Below, piece after piece: positions 35,244 to 44,745 of a stretch of 64,000 nucleotides of DNA. The position numbers were made by a program, and so were the translations under genes. Origin of the DNA: JBDHXE01 sp035445085 (GTDB lineage Bacteria; Bacteroidota; Ignavibacteria; Kapaibacteriales; UBA2268); contig DAOMQA010000011.1 in the NCBI GenBank assembly GCA_035445085.1, forward strand, positions 20,755 to 84,754, read 5' to 3'. The notes beneath the pieces are model-generated. The model did no database searches. It saw only the letters and a list, made by a program, of their open reading frames with translations, and had not been told where the DNA came from. How positions within the stretch are numbered: position 1 is the first letter of the stretch; the number at the start of each line of letters is the position of its first letter.

Positions 35244-38207
35244 CTAAATTATCGAATATCTTTCTAAAATAAGAGTTAACTGCTCTCTATTTATCGGTTT
35301 AATTAAATAATCCTCGCACCCTGCGTCAATAATTGACTTTCTTTCTTCATTAAAAGAATACGCAGTTTGTGCAATAATAGGGATATCTGGATTTATTTTT
35401 TTTATAGCCCTTGTAGACTCTAAACCACTAGTTTTGGGCATCCGAATATCCATTAGTATCAAATCTATATCAGGATAATTTAAAACATTATATATAGCCT
35501 CTTCCCCATTTTCTGCATATATTATCTGTATATTATAAACTTTGAGCAACGCCTTTAAATATTTGTAACTAATTATATCGTCTTCCACAATCATAACGGT
35601 TTTTAATCGCGGTACAATATCATCATTATCATTGTTTGCTACTTGAGCCTCAATATTTTTATTTGGTAGATAAGGAATAGTAAAATAAAAATCTGTCCCT
35701 AAGCCGTAATTTGACTCTAACCATATTTTACCATTTAATAAACTTACTAAACCTTTGCAAATAGCTAATCCTAAACCAATCCCCTCAAAGCTCCTCGAAA
35801 TAGACGAATCTGATTGAGTAAATCTATCGAATATTAATTGCTTTGTTTCTGGGGTTATACCAATACCAGTATCTTTAACAAAAAATTCTATAAATTGACC
35901 TCTTATAGTATATCCAATTTGAATTTTACCAGATAAGGTGAATTTAAAGGCATTGTTAACTAAATTATTTAAAATTTGTGTTACTTTTGCTTGGTCGCAC
36001 TTTATAATAGCATTTTCATCCGATAAACTCATAATTAATTTAAAGTCGATTTCTTTAGTTTTTGCTATTTTTATATAACTTTGATAAATATCATCTACTA
36101 AAGAATTTAAAGAAACAAGCTTTATTTCTTCGGTTAATTGTCCTGCTTGAATTTTAGAAATATCGATAATATTATTAATAGTTTCAATTAATCTATTGCT
36201 ACTTATTTGCACCATTCTAATATATTCACCAATTTCGTCTTTAGAAATATCGTCATATTGCAGTAAATTCGAAAAGCCAATAATGCCGTTTAAAGGTGTT
36301 CTTATTTCATGTGAAATATTCTGTAGAAATGCAGTTTTTAACCTATCATTTTCCTCTGCCTTTTGCTTTTGTTTAATAAGTTCTGCTTCAAAATTCTTTC
36401 GTTCAGTTATATCTATATTAAACCCCACTATACCTTGTATTCTTTTAGCATCATCATATATAGGAGCTATAATATTTTGATAAAATCCATTTGAGTTATC
36501 TCTTTGATACTGTACTTCATCATTAACAATTTCACCATTCAAAGCTCGATTATTATTAGTTGTCCATAGTTGAAAATCACTTTCAGAAATTTCGTTATCT
36601 TGTGGTAATGTACCAATTATTGACCCCCAATGTTCTTTTAAGAGCTTATTTTCTAAGATGCAACGCATATCTTTGTCCCGAGCCCAGATTTCAAAAGGAG
36701 CGTTGTTGATAATAGTATAAAAGATATTTTTATTTTCACTAAGAGCTATTTCTGCCTCCACTTGCTCGCTAATATCTCTGATAATCGTAAGTACCTCATT
36801 TTCACCACTCCTGATATATCTTGCTTCGTAAAATCTTACTTTGTTTTGAATAGTTAATTGATAGGTTTCTACAGATATAGTATCTTCGTTCAACACTTTA
36901 TCTATATTACGCATTGAAATCTCAACTAACTCTTGTGGTAAAACATTTTTAATATTTTTCCCTAAGAACTCAATAGGAGTAATTAGTAGCATCTCAGGCG
37001 ATTGGCAACTATAATCTATAATTTGATAATTTCTATTCATAATAAAAATTATATCAGGCAATGCATCTAAGATTGCATTATTTCTTGCTATTGTATCTTT
37101 TAATAACTTTTCTGAGGCTTTCCTATCACTAATATCACGAGCAACCGCTATTGCTGCCTTTTTACCAAAGTAAGTAATTGGATATATATATACTTCCTTC
37201 GGGAACACTTTACCTCTCTTAGTTTTAGCCCAAAACTCAAAGCTGGCAATTTGCCCATAAAAAACCTGATTTAATCTATCAGTAATATATTCTAAGTCAT
37301 TTAAATTTTCTGCCGAAAGAAACGCTGGAGTCTTGCCAAGTATTTCGGATTTATCGTAACCATATAAATTCTCAACAGCTTTATTTACATCTATAAATGT
37401 ACCAGTATCATCCAAAATGTATACTAATTCAGAAATTTCATTTATAATCCCTCTGTATGTGGTTTCAGATTGTTCCATTTTATTTTGTATTTCTTTTCGC
37501 TCAGTAATATCTTTTGCAATACCTACAGCAATGTTTCCCCCCATAGGAATCACAGATAATAAAGCAGTCCTAATACTACCATCAGCCCTGATATATTCAA
37601 CCTCACCTAAATCCGCTGTACCTAATGATTCTTTAACAGTTAGAACGATATTCATCCCTTGTACTGATACATCATAAGTGTGCTTCTGTTTTAATTCATC
37701 TAAAGTTAGCCCTGTTAATTCAAGAGCTGCTTGATTAGCATCTATATGCATATGCGTTGAAGCATCTACAATAAATATTGCATCCATTGAATATTGAAAT
37801 ATTGCTTTATAAATTGAGTGATAGTCTATATTAGTTAATTTTGAAGTTCCTTGCCCTTCTTCTATAATTTTTATAAATTCTAACAATCTATTGTTAGCTT
37901 TTTCATCTTTTACTATTGCAGACACTTCCTCTAAACTGTATTGAATATAATTATCATAATCATATTTCTCAACAAGTAATATTAGTTTTTGCTTATGCTT
38001 CGATAACTTAGCGCTATCGATAAACTTAAGAAAGTTATCAGCATTTATATTATAATCTGACACAATAATATCATATTTGCCTTCCAATATTTCACTTTCG
38101 GCATCAATGAAATCGGATGTAGAAATTACATCATAACCACTGTTTATTAAATGGTTCGTGTAACTTTCATTTTGTAATTTATCTGTGATAACAATTAAAA
38201 TTTTCAT
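35244..38207 (-). CDS. Hybrid histidine kinase: receiver - PAS repeats - kinase - receiver
   Basis: This is a 987-residue protein with no signal peptide or membrane helix, so it is probably cytoplasmic. An N-terminal receiver-like domain (1-115) has aspartate 51 in IIVSDYNI. About four PAS/PAC units follow (about 128-610), with repeated IDVNKAVENLYGYDKSEILGK-like and DITERK junctions. HisKA carries the phospho-histidine His633 in ISHEIRTPLNG. The ATPase has NNLVNNAFKF and GIGLGLAICKG. The C-terminal receiver has Asp920 in LILMDIRMP and the KPIN lysine. No separate output regulator is adjacent, so the signal and target are unknown. Confidence 0.93.
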   Translation of the reverse strand: MKILIVITDKLQNESYTNHLINSGYDVISTSDFIDAESEILEGKYDIIVSDYNINADNFLKFIDSAKLSKHKQKLILLVEKYDYDNYIQYSLEEVSAIVKDEKANNRLLEFIKIIEEGQGTSKLTNIDYHSIYKAIFQYSMDAIFIVDASTHMHIDANQAALELTGLTLDELKQKHTYDVSVQGMNIVLTVKESLGTADLGEVEYIRADGSIRTALLSVIPMGGNIAVGIAKDITERKEIQNKMEQSETTYRGIINEISELVYILDDTGTFIDVNKAVENLYGYDKSEILGKTPAFLSAENLNDLEYITDRLNQVFYGQIASFEFWAKTKRGKVFPKEVYIYPITYFGKKAAIAVARDISDRKASEKLLKDTIARNNAILDALPDIIFIMNRNYQIIDYSCQSPEMLLITPIEFLGKNIKNVLPQELVEISMRNIDKVLNEDTISVETYQLTIQNKVRFYEARYIRSGENEVLTIIRDISEQVEAEIALSENKNIFYTIINNAPFEIWARDKDMRCILENKLLKEHWGSIIGTLPQDNEISESDFQLWTTNNNRALNGEIVNDEVQYQRDNSNGFYQNIIAPIYDDAKRIQGIVGFNIDITERKNFEAELIKQKQKAEENDRLKTAFLQNISHEIRTPLNGIIGFSNLLQYDDISKDEIGEYIRMVQISSNRLIETINNIIDISKIQAGQLTEEIKLVSLNSLVDDIYQSYIKIAKTKEIDFKLIMSLSDENAIIKCDQAKVTQILNNLVNNAFKFTLSGKIQIGYTIRGQFIEFFVKDTGIGITPETKQLIFDRFTQSDSSISRSFEGIGLGLAICKGLVSLLNGKIWLESNYGLGTDFYFTIPYLPNKNIEAQVANNDNDDIVPRLKTVMIVEDDIISYKYLKALLKVYNIQIIYAENGEEAIYNVLNYPDIDLILMDIRMPKTSGLESTRAIKKINPDIPIIAQTAYSFNEERKSIIDAGCEDYLIKPINREQLTLILERYSII

Positions 38208-38384
38208 ATTTTTTACTTCAGCAATCAGTTAAAAGCAAATATAGTACAATCATATACTAAATGGCAACTTAAAATAATACATTTTTAGCAGACTGCAAAA
38301 AAATACTTTTATAATACTAAAATAAAATATATTATTAGTTATAATTAATCGTCAAACAAGGGGTTAATTATAGACGAGTTGGGA

Positions 38385-41300
38385 ATGAGCACAAAAATTT
38401 TACTACTTTATTTAATTGCTTGTATTATTATCACTTACAAGTCTTTTGCTAATTGGGAAAGAATTGTAAGCCCAAGTGGTGGTACTATAACTCAAATCAC
38501 ATACACAAATGCTCAGTTATATGCTTTAGCACTAAATTCTGGTATTTTTCAAATTGATTATTTACAAGGCAAGTGGGAGAAAGTAAATAAAACTAATGAT
38601 TTACTTAGAACTTCACTGAACTTTGAAGTAGATACTTCTAACAGCTTTTTTTATACATATATCAACAAAAAAGGTATTTATCGTTCATCTGACAAAGTAC
38701 AATGGGAAAAGATACATTCAGGTTTAAATGCCGAAAATAAAGAGTTAAATATCAACAAAATTAAAGCATATGACAAGATATTAGCTTTCACTAGTGATTC
38801 GGCAGCTTACCTTTCTCGCGATTATGGAAATACTTGGACTAATATATCCAAAGATTTAGGTAAGTTCAGAATTTATGATATTTTATACTATAAATCTAAA
38901 GTTTACTTAGCAAGTGAAAAAGGATTATTTATTTCAGATAATTTGGGCAATGAATGGCAAAAAGTCGCATTTGCGGATATCCCTGTTTATGGAATATATA
39001 ATTTATATGATAAAATTACCGCTTGTGTGTTAGTACCTAATAGCCCCAATTCTACTTTTATGATGTATGAAAAGGAAGATGTTTCTGATACATTTCAAGT
39101 ATATTCAGGAAGCACTTTTAAAGATTTACAAATACTTAATATTGCAACATTTAATACTAATATAGCTGTTTTTACATTAAATATAACAGACAATAAATAT
39201 AATTACAATGTATTTCTTTCGAGCAATAGCGGTGGTAATTGGGAGAAAATAAAGTCTTATCCTGATAATATAAGCGAACGTTTTACAAGTGCTTTTACTA
39301 TGGATTTGAACAAAATTTATATCGGCACAATATACGATGGAATATTTACTATAGAATATAGTAATGGTAGTGAGCACTACTCCAATATTGGCTTAGATGG
39401 TATAACGATAAGTTCGTTTATTGAAGATAAAGATATTGATATTGCTGCTTCATATTTAAATGGAATATATTATAAAGCAAAAAAGTCAAACGAGTGGCTA
39501 AGGTCGGAAAGTTCACCTAATATTAGTACACAAAGTGGCATAAGCTTCAAGAACATAAACAAAGTAATTAGGAGAAATGGTAAATACTACGCTGCTACAA
39601 ATTTGGGTATTTATCAGTCAGTCGATGGCAAAACTTGGAATGAATATGCCCTCTTAGAATATATGATATTAGATATTACCTTAGTAAACAATACCATGTA
39701 TGCCTTAGGTAATTTTAATAGCGGCTACTTATTTACCTCTACAGACGATGGCGTTAATTGGTCGTCAAAAAAATTGCCCAACGATGCTATTGCTTTATCA
39801 TATTTAGCTGATAAAAATAGTATCTTCGTTGGCACTACATTAGGTCTTATGCAATCCAATGATGGTGGAAATAGCTGGAATATCATTAATTCTGAGTTTA
39901 TTGGGGAAAATATTATAAAATCTATCACTAAACAGAAAAATAATACTTTACTACTATGCACTAATAAGAATGTTTATTTCTCTATTGATGGTGGAGTAAA
40001 GTGGGTAAAGTCATCAGAAGGCTTGGCAAATGCTGCCATTAATAATTTAATAAGTTCTGATAATATTGCTATTACAGCTACAAATGCAGGTACTGCCATT
40101 TCTTACGACTACGGCGTTAATTGGACTTATATGAATGACGGTTTGGAGGAGCCTAATGTATGGAAAGTAAGTACAAATGATTCGATTGTTTATGCTTTTC
40201 AGTTTGGCGGTGGAATATATAAAAATAATATTATTTTATTAAGCCCTATTAAAATAGTAAACAAAATTAATAAAATAATATGTAAGGAATCTGAATTTAG
40301 CATTGAATATCAAGTAAGAGCGGGTTTAAAATTAAATCCAGACAATAAGTTTTATGTTCAATTATCAAATAAAGATGGTTTCTTTGATGAGTCAAGCATC
40401 ATAATAGGAGAGGTTGCTGCTGTTACTGATGGCACAATAAATGTAACAATACCTAAGGATATTGAATCGGGTAATTCTTATAGATTTAGAGTAATTTCTA
40501 CGTCCCCTAAGATGATAGGCTTAGATAATTTAGCCGATATTGCTATTATAGACAAACCTAGCCCTAAGATTAGTGGTGATATAGAGGTATGCGAGCATAG
40601 TGAACATATATATAATATTGAAAATATCGATGGATTAGCCACAAAATGGTCAGTTGATGGAGGCGAAATATTAGGCAATGATAATGAATCAAGTGTAAAA
40701 ATTAAATGGACTACTACTGGGTCAAGGACTTTATATGTAACTCAAAGTAGTATTGCCAACTGCGACGGACAAGATTCATTTAAAATCAAGATATACCCAG
40801 TTCCAGATAAGCCCGCTATAAGTTTTATTAATGATACTTTAATCTCAAGCTCTGATAATAATAACCAATGGTATTACGAGGGTAATAAGATTGAAAATGC
40901 CAATGGAAAATTTTATATTCCCAAACAAGATGGCAACTATTCTGTTCAAGTCATAGGTGAATTTGATTGTAATTCAGAAATATCAGATAATTTTAATTTT
41001 GTAGACCAATCGGGAAAGTTAGTATTTATGATTGACTCTACACAAGGCTATTCAGGTGATTTTATTACTTTAAAAATTAGACTCCTTAAAAACAAGAAAT
41101 ATTATCAATCAAATATAAAGTCAATAAAAGCAGATTTGGAGTTTAATGCTTCTTTATTATATCCTAATGATGTAGACAAAGGTGTTGTTATAGCTGGCAA
41201 AAGATATTTAAGCATTAATATTGATACTAATTATATTACTGATAATATAGTTTGGGCTCAAGAAATGACCGCTATGTTAGGTAATTCAGATAATACAAAT

Positions 41301-41684
41301 ATCAATTTAACTAATTTGAAAATCAATGATGTACCTTATAGTGACGTTATTATACAGAATGGCAACTTTTTTATGCAAGGCATATGTTACGAAGGTGGTG
41401 CTAGATTAGTTACAACAGTACCCAAAGCTACCATTATTAATGTAAGCCCTAACCCAAGCGGTAATATTGCAAAGATTACCGTACAATCAGATAATGAACA
41501 AGAAGTTAAATTATATTTGACTGATATATTAGGTAATGTGTTAGAGAATATTTATATAGGGAATTTAGGCAAAGGTGAAAAGAGTTTTAATTTAAATACA
41601 GTTAATTACCCTCCCGGTAATTATTATATTAATGCTAAAACTCAATATAATGTTTCTTCATATCAATTAGTGATAGCGAGATAA
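38385..41684 (+). CDS. Giant secreted propeller protein with cohesin-like module and T9SS domain
   Basis: I place the start at ATG 38385, where a signal peptide (STKILLLYLIACIIITY) begins; the TTG six bases earlier is less likely. Residues about 25-620 form propeller blades of BNR/sortilin type, with repeated LYVSTDGGxNW-like segments such as SYDYGVNWTYMN and SNDGGNSWNIIN. A PKD-like part follows (about 720-810), then a cohesin-like domain (about 885-1010), MQGICYEGGARLV and the sorting domain (SPNPSGNIAKITV, YLTDILGNVLENI, then PPGNYYINAK). Such proteins bind surfaces or other proteins. It leads an apparent operon with the next two genes. Confidence 0.83.
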   Translation: MSTKILLLYLIACIIITYKSFANWERIVSPSGGTITQITYTNAQLYALALNSGIFQIDYLQGKWEKVNKTNDLLRTSLNFEVDTSNSFFYTYINKKGIYRSSDKVQWEKIHSGLNAENKELNINKIKAYDKILAFTSDSAAYLSRDYGNTWTNISKDLGKFRIYDILYYKSKVYLASEKGLFISDNLGNEWQKVAFADIPVYGIYNLYDKITACVLVPNSPNSTFMMYEKEDVSDTFQVYSGSTFKDLQILNIATFNTNIAVFTLNITDNKYNYNVFLSSNSGGNWEKIKSYPDNISERFTSAFTMDLNKIYIGTIYDGIFTIEYSNGSEHYSNIGLDGITISSFIEDKDIDIAASYLNGIYYKAKKSNEWLRSESSPNISTQSGISFKNINKVIRRNGKYYAATNLGIYQSVDGKTWNEYALLEYMILDITLVNNTMYALGNFNSGYLFTSTDDGVNWSSKKLPNDAIALSYLADKNSIFVGTTLGLMQSNDGGNSWNIINSEFIGENIIKSITKQKNNTLLLCTNKNVYFSIDGGVKWVKSSEGLANAAINNLISSDNIAITATNAGTAISYDYGVNWTYMNDGLEEPNVWKVSTNDSIVYAFQFGGGIYKNNIILLSPIKIVNKINKIICKESEFSIEYQVRAGLKLNPDNKFYVQLSNKDGFFDESSIIIGEVAAVTDGTINVTIPKDIESGNSYRFRVISTSPKMIGLDNLADIAIIDKPSPKISGDIEVCEHSEHIYNIENIDGLATKWSVDGGEILGNDNESSVKIKWTTTGSRTLYVTQSSIANCDGQDSFKIKIYPVPDKPAISFINDTLISSSDNNNQWYYEGNKIENANGKFYIPKQDGNYSVQVIGEFDCNSEISDNFNFVDQSGKLVFMIDSTQGYSGDFITLKIRLLKNKKYYQSNIKSIKADLEFNASLLYPNDVDKGVVIAGKRYLSINIDTNYITDNIVWAQEMTAMLGNSDNTNINLTNLKINDVPYSDVIIQNGNFFMQGICYEGGARLVTTVPKATIINVSPNPSGNIAKITVQSDNEQEVKLYLTDILGNVLENIYIGNLGKGEKSFNLNTVNYPPGNYYINAKTQYNVSSYQLVIAR

Positions 41685-41689
41685 TCATT

Positions 41690-42988
41690 ATGAAAAAAAT
41701 TATATTCTTATTTCTTATATTAACATCATCTATTTTTTCGCAAGAGAATGCCAATATATTCCAATATGGAATTGGGGCAAATGTAGGTTATAATCAATAT
41801 CCAGCGTCATTTAGTAAATTTACTGGTGTAGCTAATTGCTGTCCTTCATTTACTGACACTTATGGTCAATCCTATGGGTTTGCAGGTATTTTAGAGTACT
41901 ATTTTGGCAACTTTGGCATTAGTAGTCAATTATCATACAATCAATTAAGCGGCAAGTTTGAGCAAAGTGAGACACAAGTATTCTCGATTAATTACGAACC
42001 AGTCAAGGGCAACTTTTTACATCACTTAAATTTTAATATAACGAATTTAAATTTGAACTTAGGATTTAAGTTTAATATATCTGGCTTAATATTCGGGCTT
42101 GGAATGAATGTGGCAACTCCAATAAAAAGTAATTTTGACCAGTATGAAAGTATTAATATTCCTAACAAAGATGTATTTTTTGTAGATTCTCTTGGGCAAA
42201 GTACAGGAAGTTCAATCAGGAATAAAATTAGTGATGAAATCCCAGAAATAGCTTCATTAGTCTTATTGCCAAATTTCAATTTGTCTTATGATATTCCGCT
42301 TAATTCCAGTTCTAATATAATCTTACAGCCACAAGTATCAGCAAGCTATCAATTGAATAATATGGTTAAAAATTTATCTTGGAAAAGATACGAACTTAAC
42401 TTTGCAGTTAATATACTTTTTAATAGTAATCCTACTATTAAAAAAATAATTGATAGAGATAGTGAAATAGAACAAACAAACACAAAGTTAGTAAACGATA
42501 GTATAAATTTAGAGCAAGAAAGGTTAAGAAAATTAGAACAAGAAAGGTTATTGGAGCAGGCACGTATAGACAGCATTAATAAAGCAGAAGAAATTCAGAT
42601 GCAAGTAAGGCGGATGGAATTAGCAAGGTTAGACAGTATAGATACAGTTCAAAAAATGCAAGCAAAAAAACTTGCCGACGAACGGGATGCTTTTGATAAG
42701 ATGATTGAAGAACAAAATAGAGTTACTGGCAAAAAATGTAAGTGCTTTACGATTGAGTTCGCCTCTACTACTGATAAGAATGAGTATGAAAAAATCAAGA
42801 AGTTGATAAAAAAAATATATAAAGGGCAGTTATCTGAAAGTAGTTTTGTAGAGCCTTATCGAAGAATTAAGTATTATAAATTAGAATCTAAATGTTTCAC
42901 CAATCATTTAGACGCCTACGATACTAAAGTAAGTTTGACCTCCCAGATTGATTATATTAACTTTTCACCTCAAATTTTATGTCAATAG
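41690..42988 (+). CDS. Outer-membrane beta-barrel protein with coiled-coil and C-terminal domain
   Basis: The signal peptide (MKKIIFLFLILTSSIFS) is followed by a barrel of about 240 residues with alternating strands such as LNLNLGFKFNISGLIFGLGMN and ending SWKRYELNFAVNILF. A charged coiled coil (about 250-345) is rich in Glu-Arg-Leu heptads, and an 85-residue C-terminal domain (CKCFTIEFASTTDKNEYEKI) may bind in the periplasm, in the style of a SPOR domain. It starts five bases after the propeller gene, so the two are coupled. The barrel is probably a surface or porin-like partner. Function unknown. Confidence 0.75.
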   Translation: MKKIIFLFLILTSSIFSQENANIFQYGIGANVGYNQYPASFSKFTGVANCCPSFTDTYGQSYGFAGILEYYFGNFGISSQLSYNQLSGKFEQSETQVFSINYEPVKGNFLHHLNFNITNLNLNLGFKFNISGLIFGLGMNVATPIKSNFDQYESINIPNKDVFFVDSLGQSTGSSIRNKISDEIPEIASLVLLPNFNLSYDIPLNSSSNIILQPQVSASYQLNNMVKNLSWKRYELNFAVNILFNSNPTIKKIIDRDSEIEQTNTKLVNDSINLEQERLRKLEQERLLEQARIDSINKAEEIQMQVRRMELARLDSIDTVQKMQAKKLADERDAFDKMIEEQNRVTGKKCKCFTIEFASTTDKNEYEKIKKLIKKIYKGQLSESSFVEPYRRIKYYKLESKCFTNHLDAYDTKVSLTSQIDYINFSPQILCQ

Positions 42989-42992
42989 TAAT

Positions 42993-44669
42993 ATGTTAAG
43001 CTCAAAAATGAAACTTTTAATTTTATATATAATCTGTGTTTTATCAATCAATGGCTTGTTTGCCGAAAGTACAGACAAGGCACGATTAGTTATGTTTGAT
43101 AAGATAGGTCAGAAAGAAAAAATCTTAACGACTGAAAATATATCAATCGTTTATGGTCCTAAAGTTAAAACTGAGTATGTATATCTGAATTATACTCAAG
43201 GTAGGTCAATTAATGATTATTTCATTGAGCTAAAATCTATAGAGCCGTTATTACAAGATATTGCATCATTCAGGCATTCCAAAGATAGCTTAAAGCAGGT
43301 ATTACAATCAAATATGCAAAATGAGCAAGTAAGTTTAGAGATAGAACAGCAAGCCGATGAACCAGAACATAAAGCACCTAAAATTGAGGCTAACAAAATT
43401 ATTGATAGTTTAAAAGATGCAAATGATTTTAATGAAGTAGATAATGTATTTAATAAAATCCCCAAGATTAAAACTCTAATTGGAGCCGTTGATTATATAC
43501 GAAAGCAGAACTCTGCAAAAATAAATGATAGTAAAGATGATTTAAAAAATATTGATAGACAAATAGATTCGATACAATATATAATAGATAGCACTAAAAG
43601 AACTGGAAATAATAGCAGCAAAATACTTAATTATTTGCAAGAAATAGAAAAATTAAAATTAGCTAAAAGAGAAATTCAATTGTTAAATGATCAATTAATT
43701 ATCAACAACAAGCTTTTAGAAAAGGAAATTCTTGCAAGAAATGCAGAATATGAGTCGTTAATGCGATTAATTTACATTATGATTCTTATTATAGTGTTGG
43801 TCATAGTTGTTACTGGAGCTTTGTATTATAATTATTATCAAAAGAAAAAATACAATAGGCAACTATCTGAAATAAACCAAAAGTTAGAGTTAATAAATAA
43901 AGAATTATATCAATCAAACTTAGAAAATGAAAAATTATTATCAGTAATTAAAAATGAATTAAACTTAGCTTCTAATTATGTAACTTCATTACTACCATCA
44001 ACTCTGAATACTCCGTATATCAAAACTGATTGGATATTTAAACCTTCAGAAGAATTAGGTGGCGATGCTTTCGGCTACCATAAAATTGACGATAATAATT
44101 TTGCTATGTATTTAATTGATGTGAGTGGGCATGGTGTTGGAGCAGCCTTGCACTCTGTTCAAGTGCTCAATATCTTACAAAATTGTGCGTTGCCTAACGT
44201 AAATTTCTTAAAACCTGAAGAGATTATGAATTCGTTGAACAATATATTTCAAATGGATCATTATGGGGGCTTGTACTTTACAATGTTTTATGCTGTTTAT
44301 AACATTCAGGAGCAAACATTAACTTATGCTGGTGCTGGCCATCCTCCGATGTTATTATTCAGTAACAACAAGTTAGTTGATTTAGAATCACAGAACTTAT
44401 TTATTGGCGCTATAAAAAATCTACAATATAGTTCCGATACAATCAAAATTAGTAAAGATGATACATTATTTATGTTTTCCGATGGAGCTTTCGAAATAAT
44501 AGATAATGAACAAAGGGTTTGGACTTTTGATGAGTTTAAAGATAGAATGGTGCGAGAACATAGTTCTAAAAACTTTACATTAAATAAAATATATGATGAG
44601 AATTTGGCATTATCTGGTAGAAATATTTTAGACGATGATTTCTCATTTATTAAAGTTACTTTCTTATAA
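42993..44669 (+). CDS. Membrane-anchored SpoIIE/RsbU-type protein phosphatase
   Basis: An N-terminal signal or anchor (MKLLILYIICVLSINGLFA from 43008) leads to an extracytoplasmic part of about 230 residues with two coiled coils. A membrane helix follows (about 260-280, IYIMILIIVLVIVVTGALYY), then a coiled linker and a PP2C-like SpoIIE domain. The phosphatase has GGDAFGYHKIDD, YLIDVSGHGVGAALHSVQ, GAGHPPMLLF and LFMFSDGAFEI with a final DDDFSFIKV. These enzymes dephosphorylate STAS-type anti-sigma antagonists; no STAS gene is nearby. I start it at ATG 42993 because the earlier frame overlaps the previous gene by 41 bases. Confidence 0.85.
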   Translation: MLSSKMKLLILYIICVLSINGLFAESTDKARLVMFDKIGQKEKILTTENISIVYGPKVKTEYVYLNYTQGRSINDYFIELKSIEPLLQDIASFRHSKDSLKQVLQSNMQNEQVSLEIEQQADEPEHKAPKIEANKIIDSLKDANDFNEVDNVFNKIPKIKTLIGAVDYIRKQNSAKINDSKDDLKNIDRQIDSIQYIIDSTKRTGNNSSKILNYLQEIEKLKLAKREIQLLNDQLIINNKLLEKEILARNAEYESLMRLIYIMILIIVLVIVVTGALYYNYYQKKKYNRQLSEINQKLELINKELYQSNLENEKLLSVIKNELNLASNYVTSLLPSTLNTPYIKTDWIFKPSEELGGDAFGYHKIDDNNFAMYLIDVSGHGVGAALHSVQVLNILQNCALPNVNFLKPEEIMNSLNNIFQMDHYGGLYFTMFYAVYNIQEQTLTYAGAGHPPMLLFSNNKLVDLESQNLFIGAIKNLQYSSDTIKISKDDTLFMFSDGAFEIIDNEQRVWTFDEFKDRMVREHSSKNFTLNKIYDENLALSGRNILDDDFSFIKVTFL

Positions 44670-44745
44670 TAATTATATTTAAAAATCATATATTTATATA
44701 AACCTTGTTTACTGAAATTTATAATGATTTTAAGAAAGATTTATA

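Noticed and set aside
42948..42992. Upstream extension of the phosphatase gene into the barrel gene
   Set aside because: It would overlap the previous gene by 41 bases and put extra residues before a good signal peptide.
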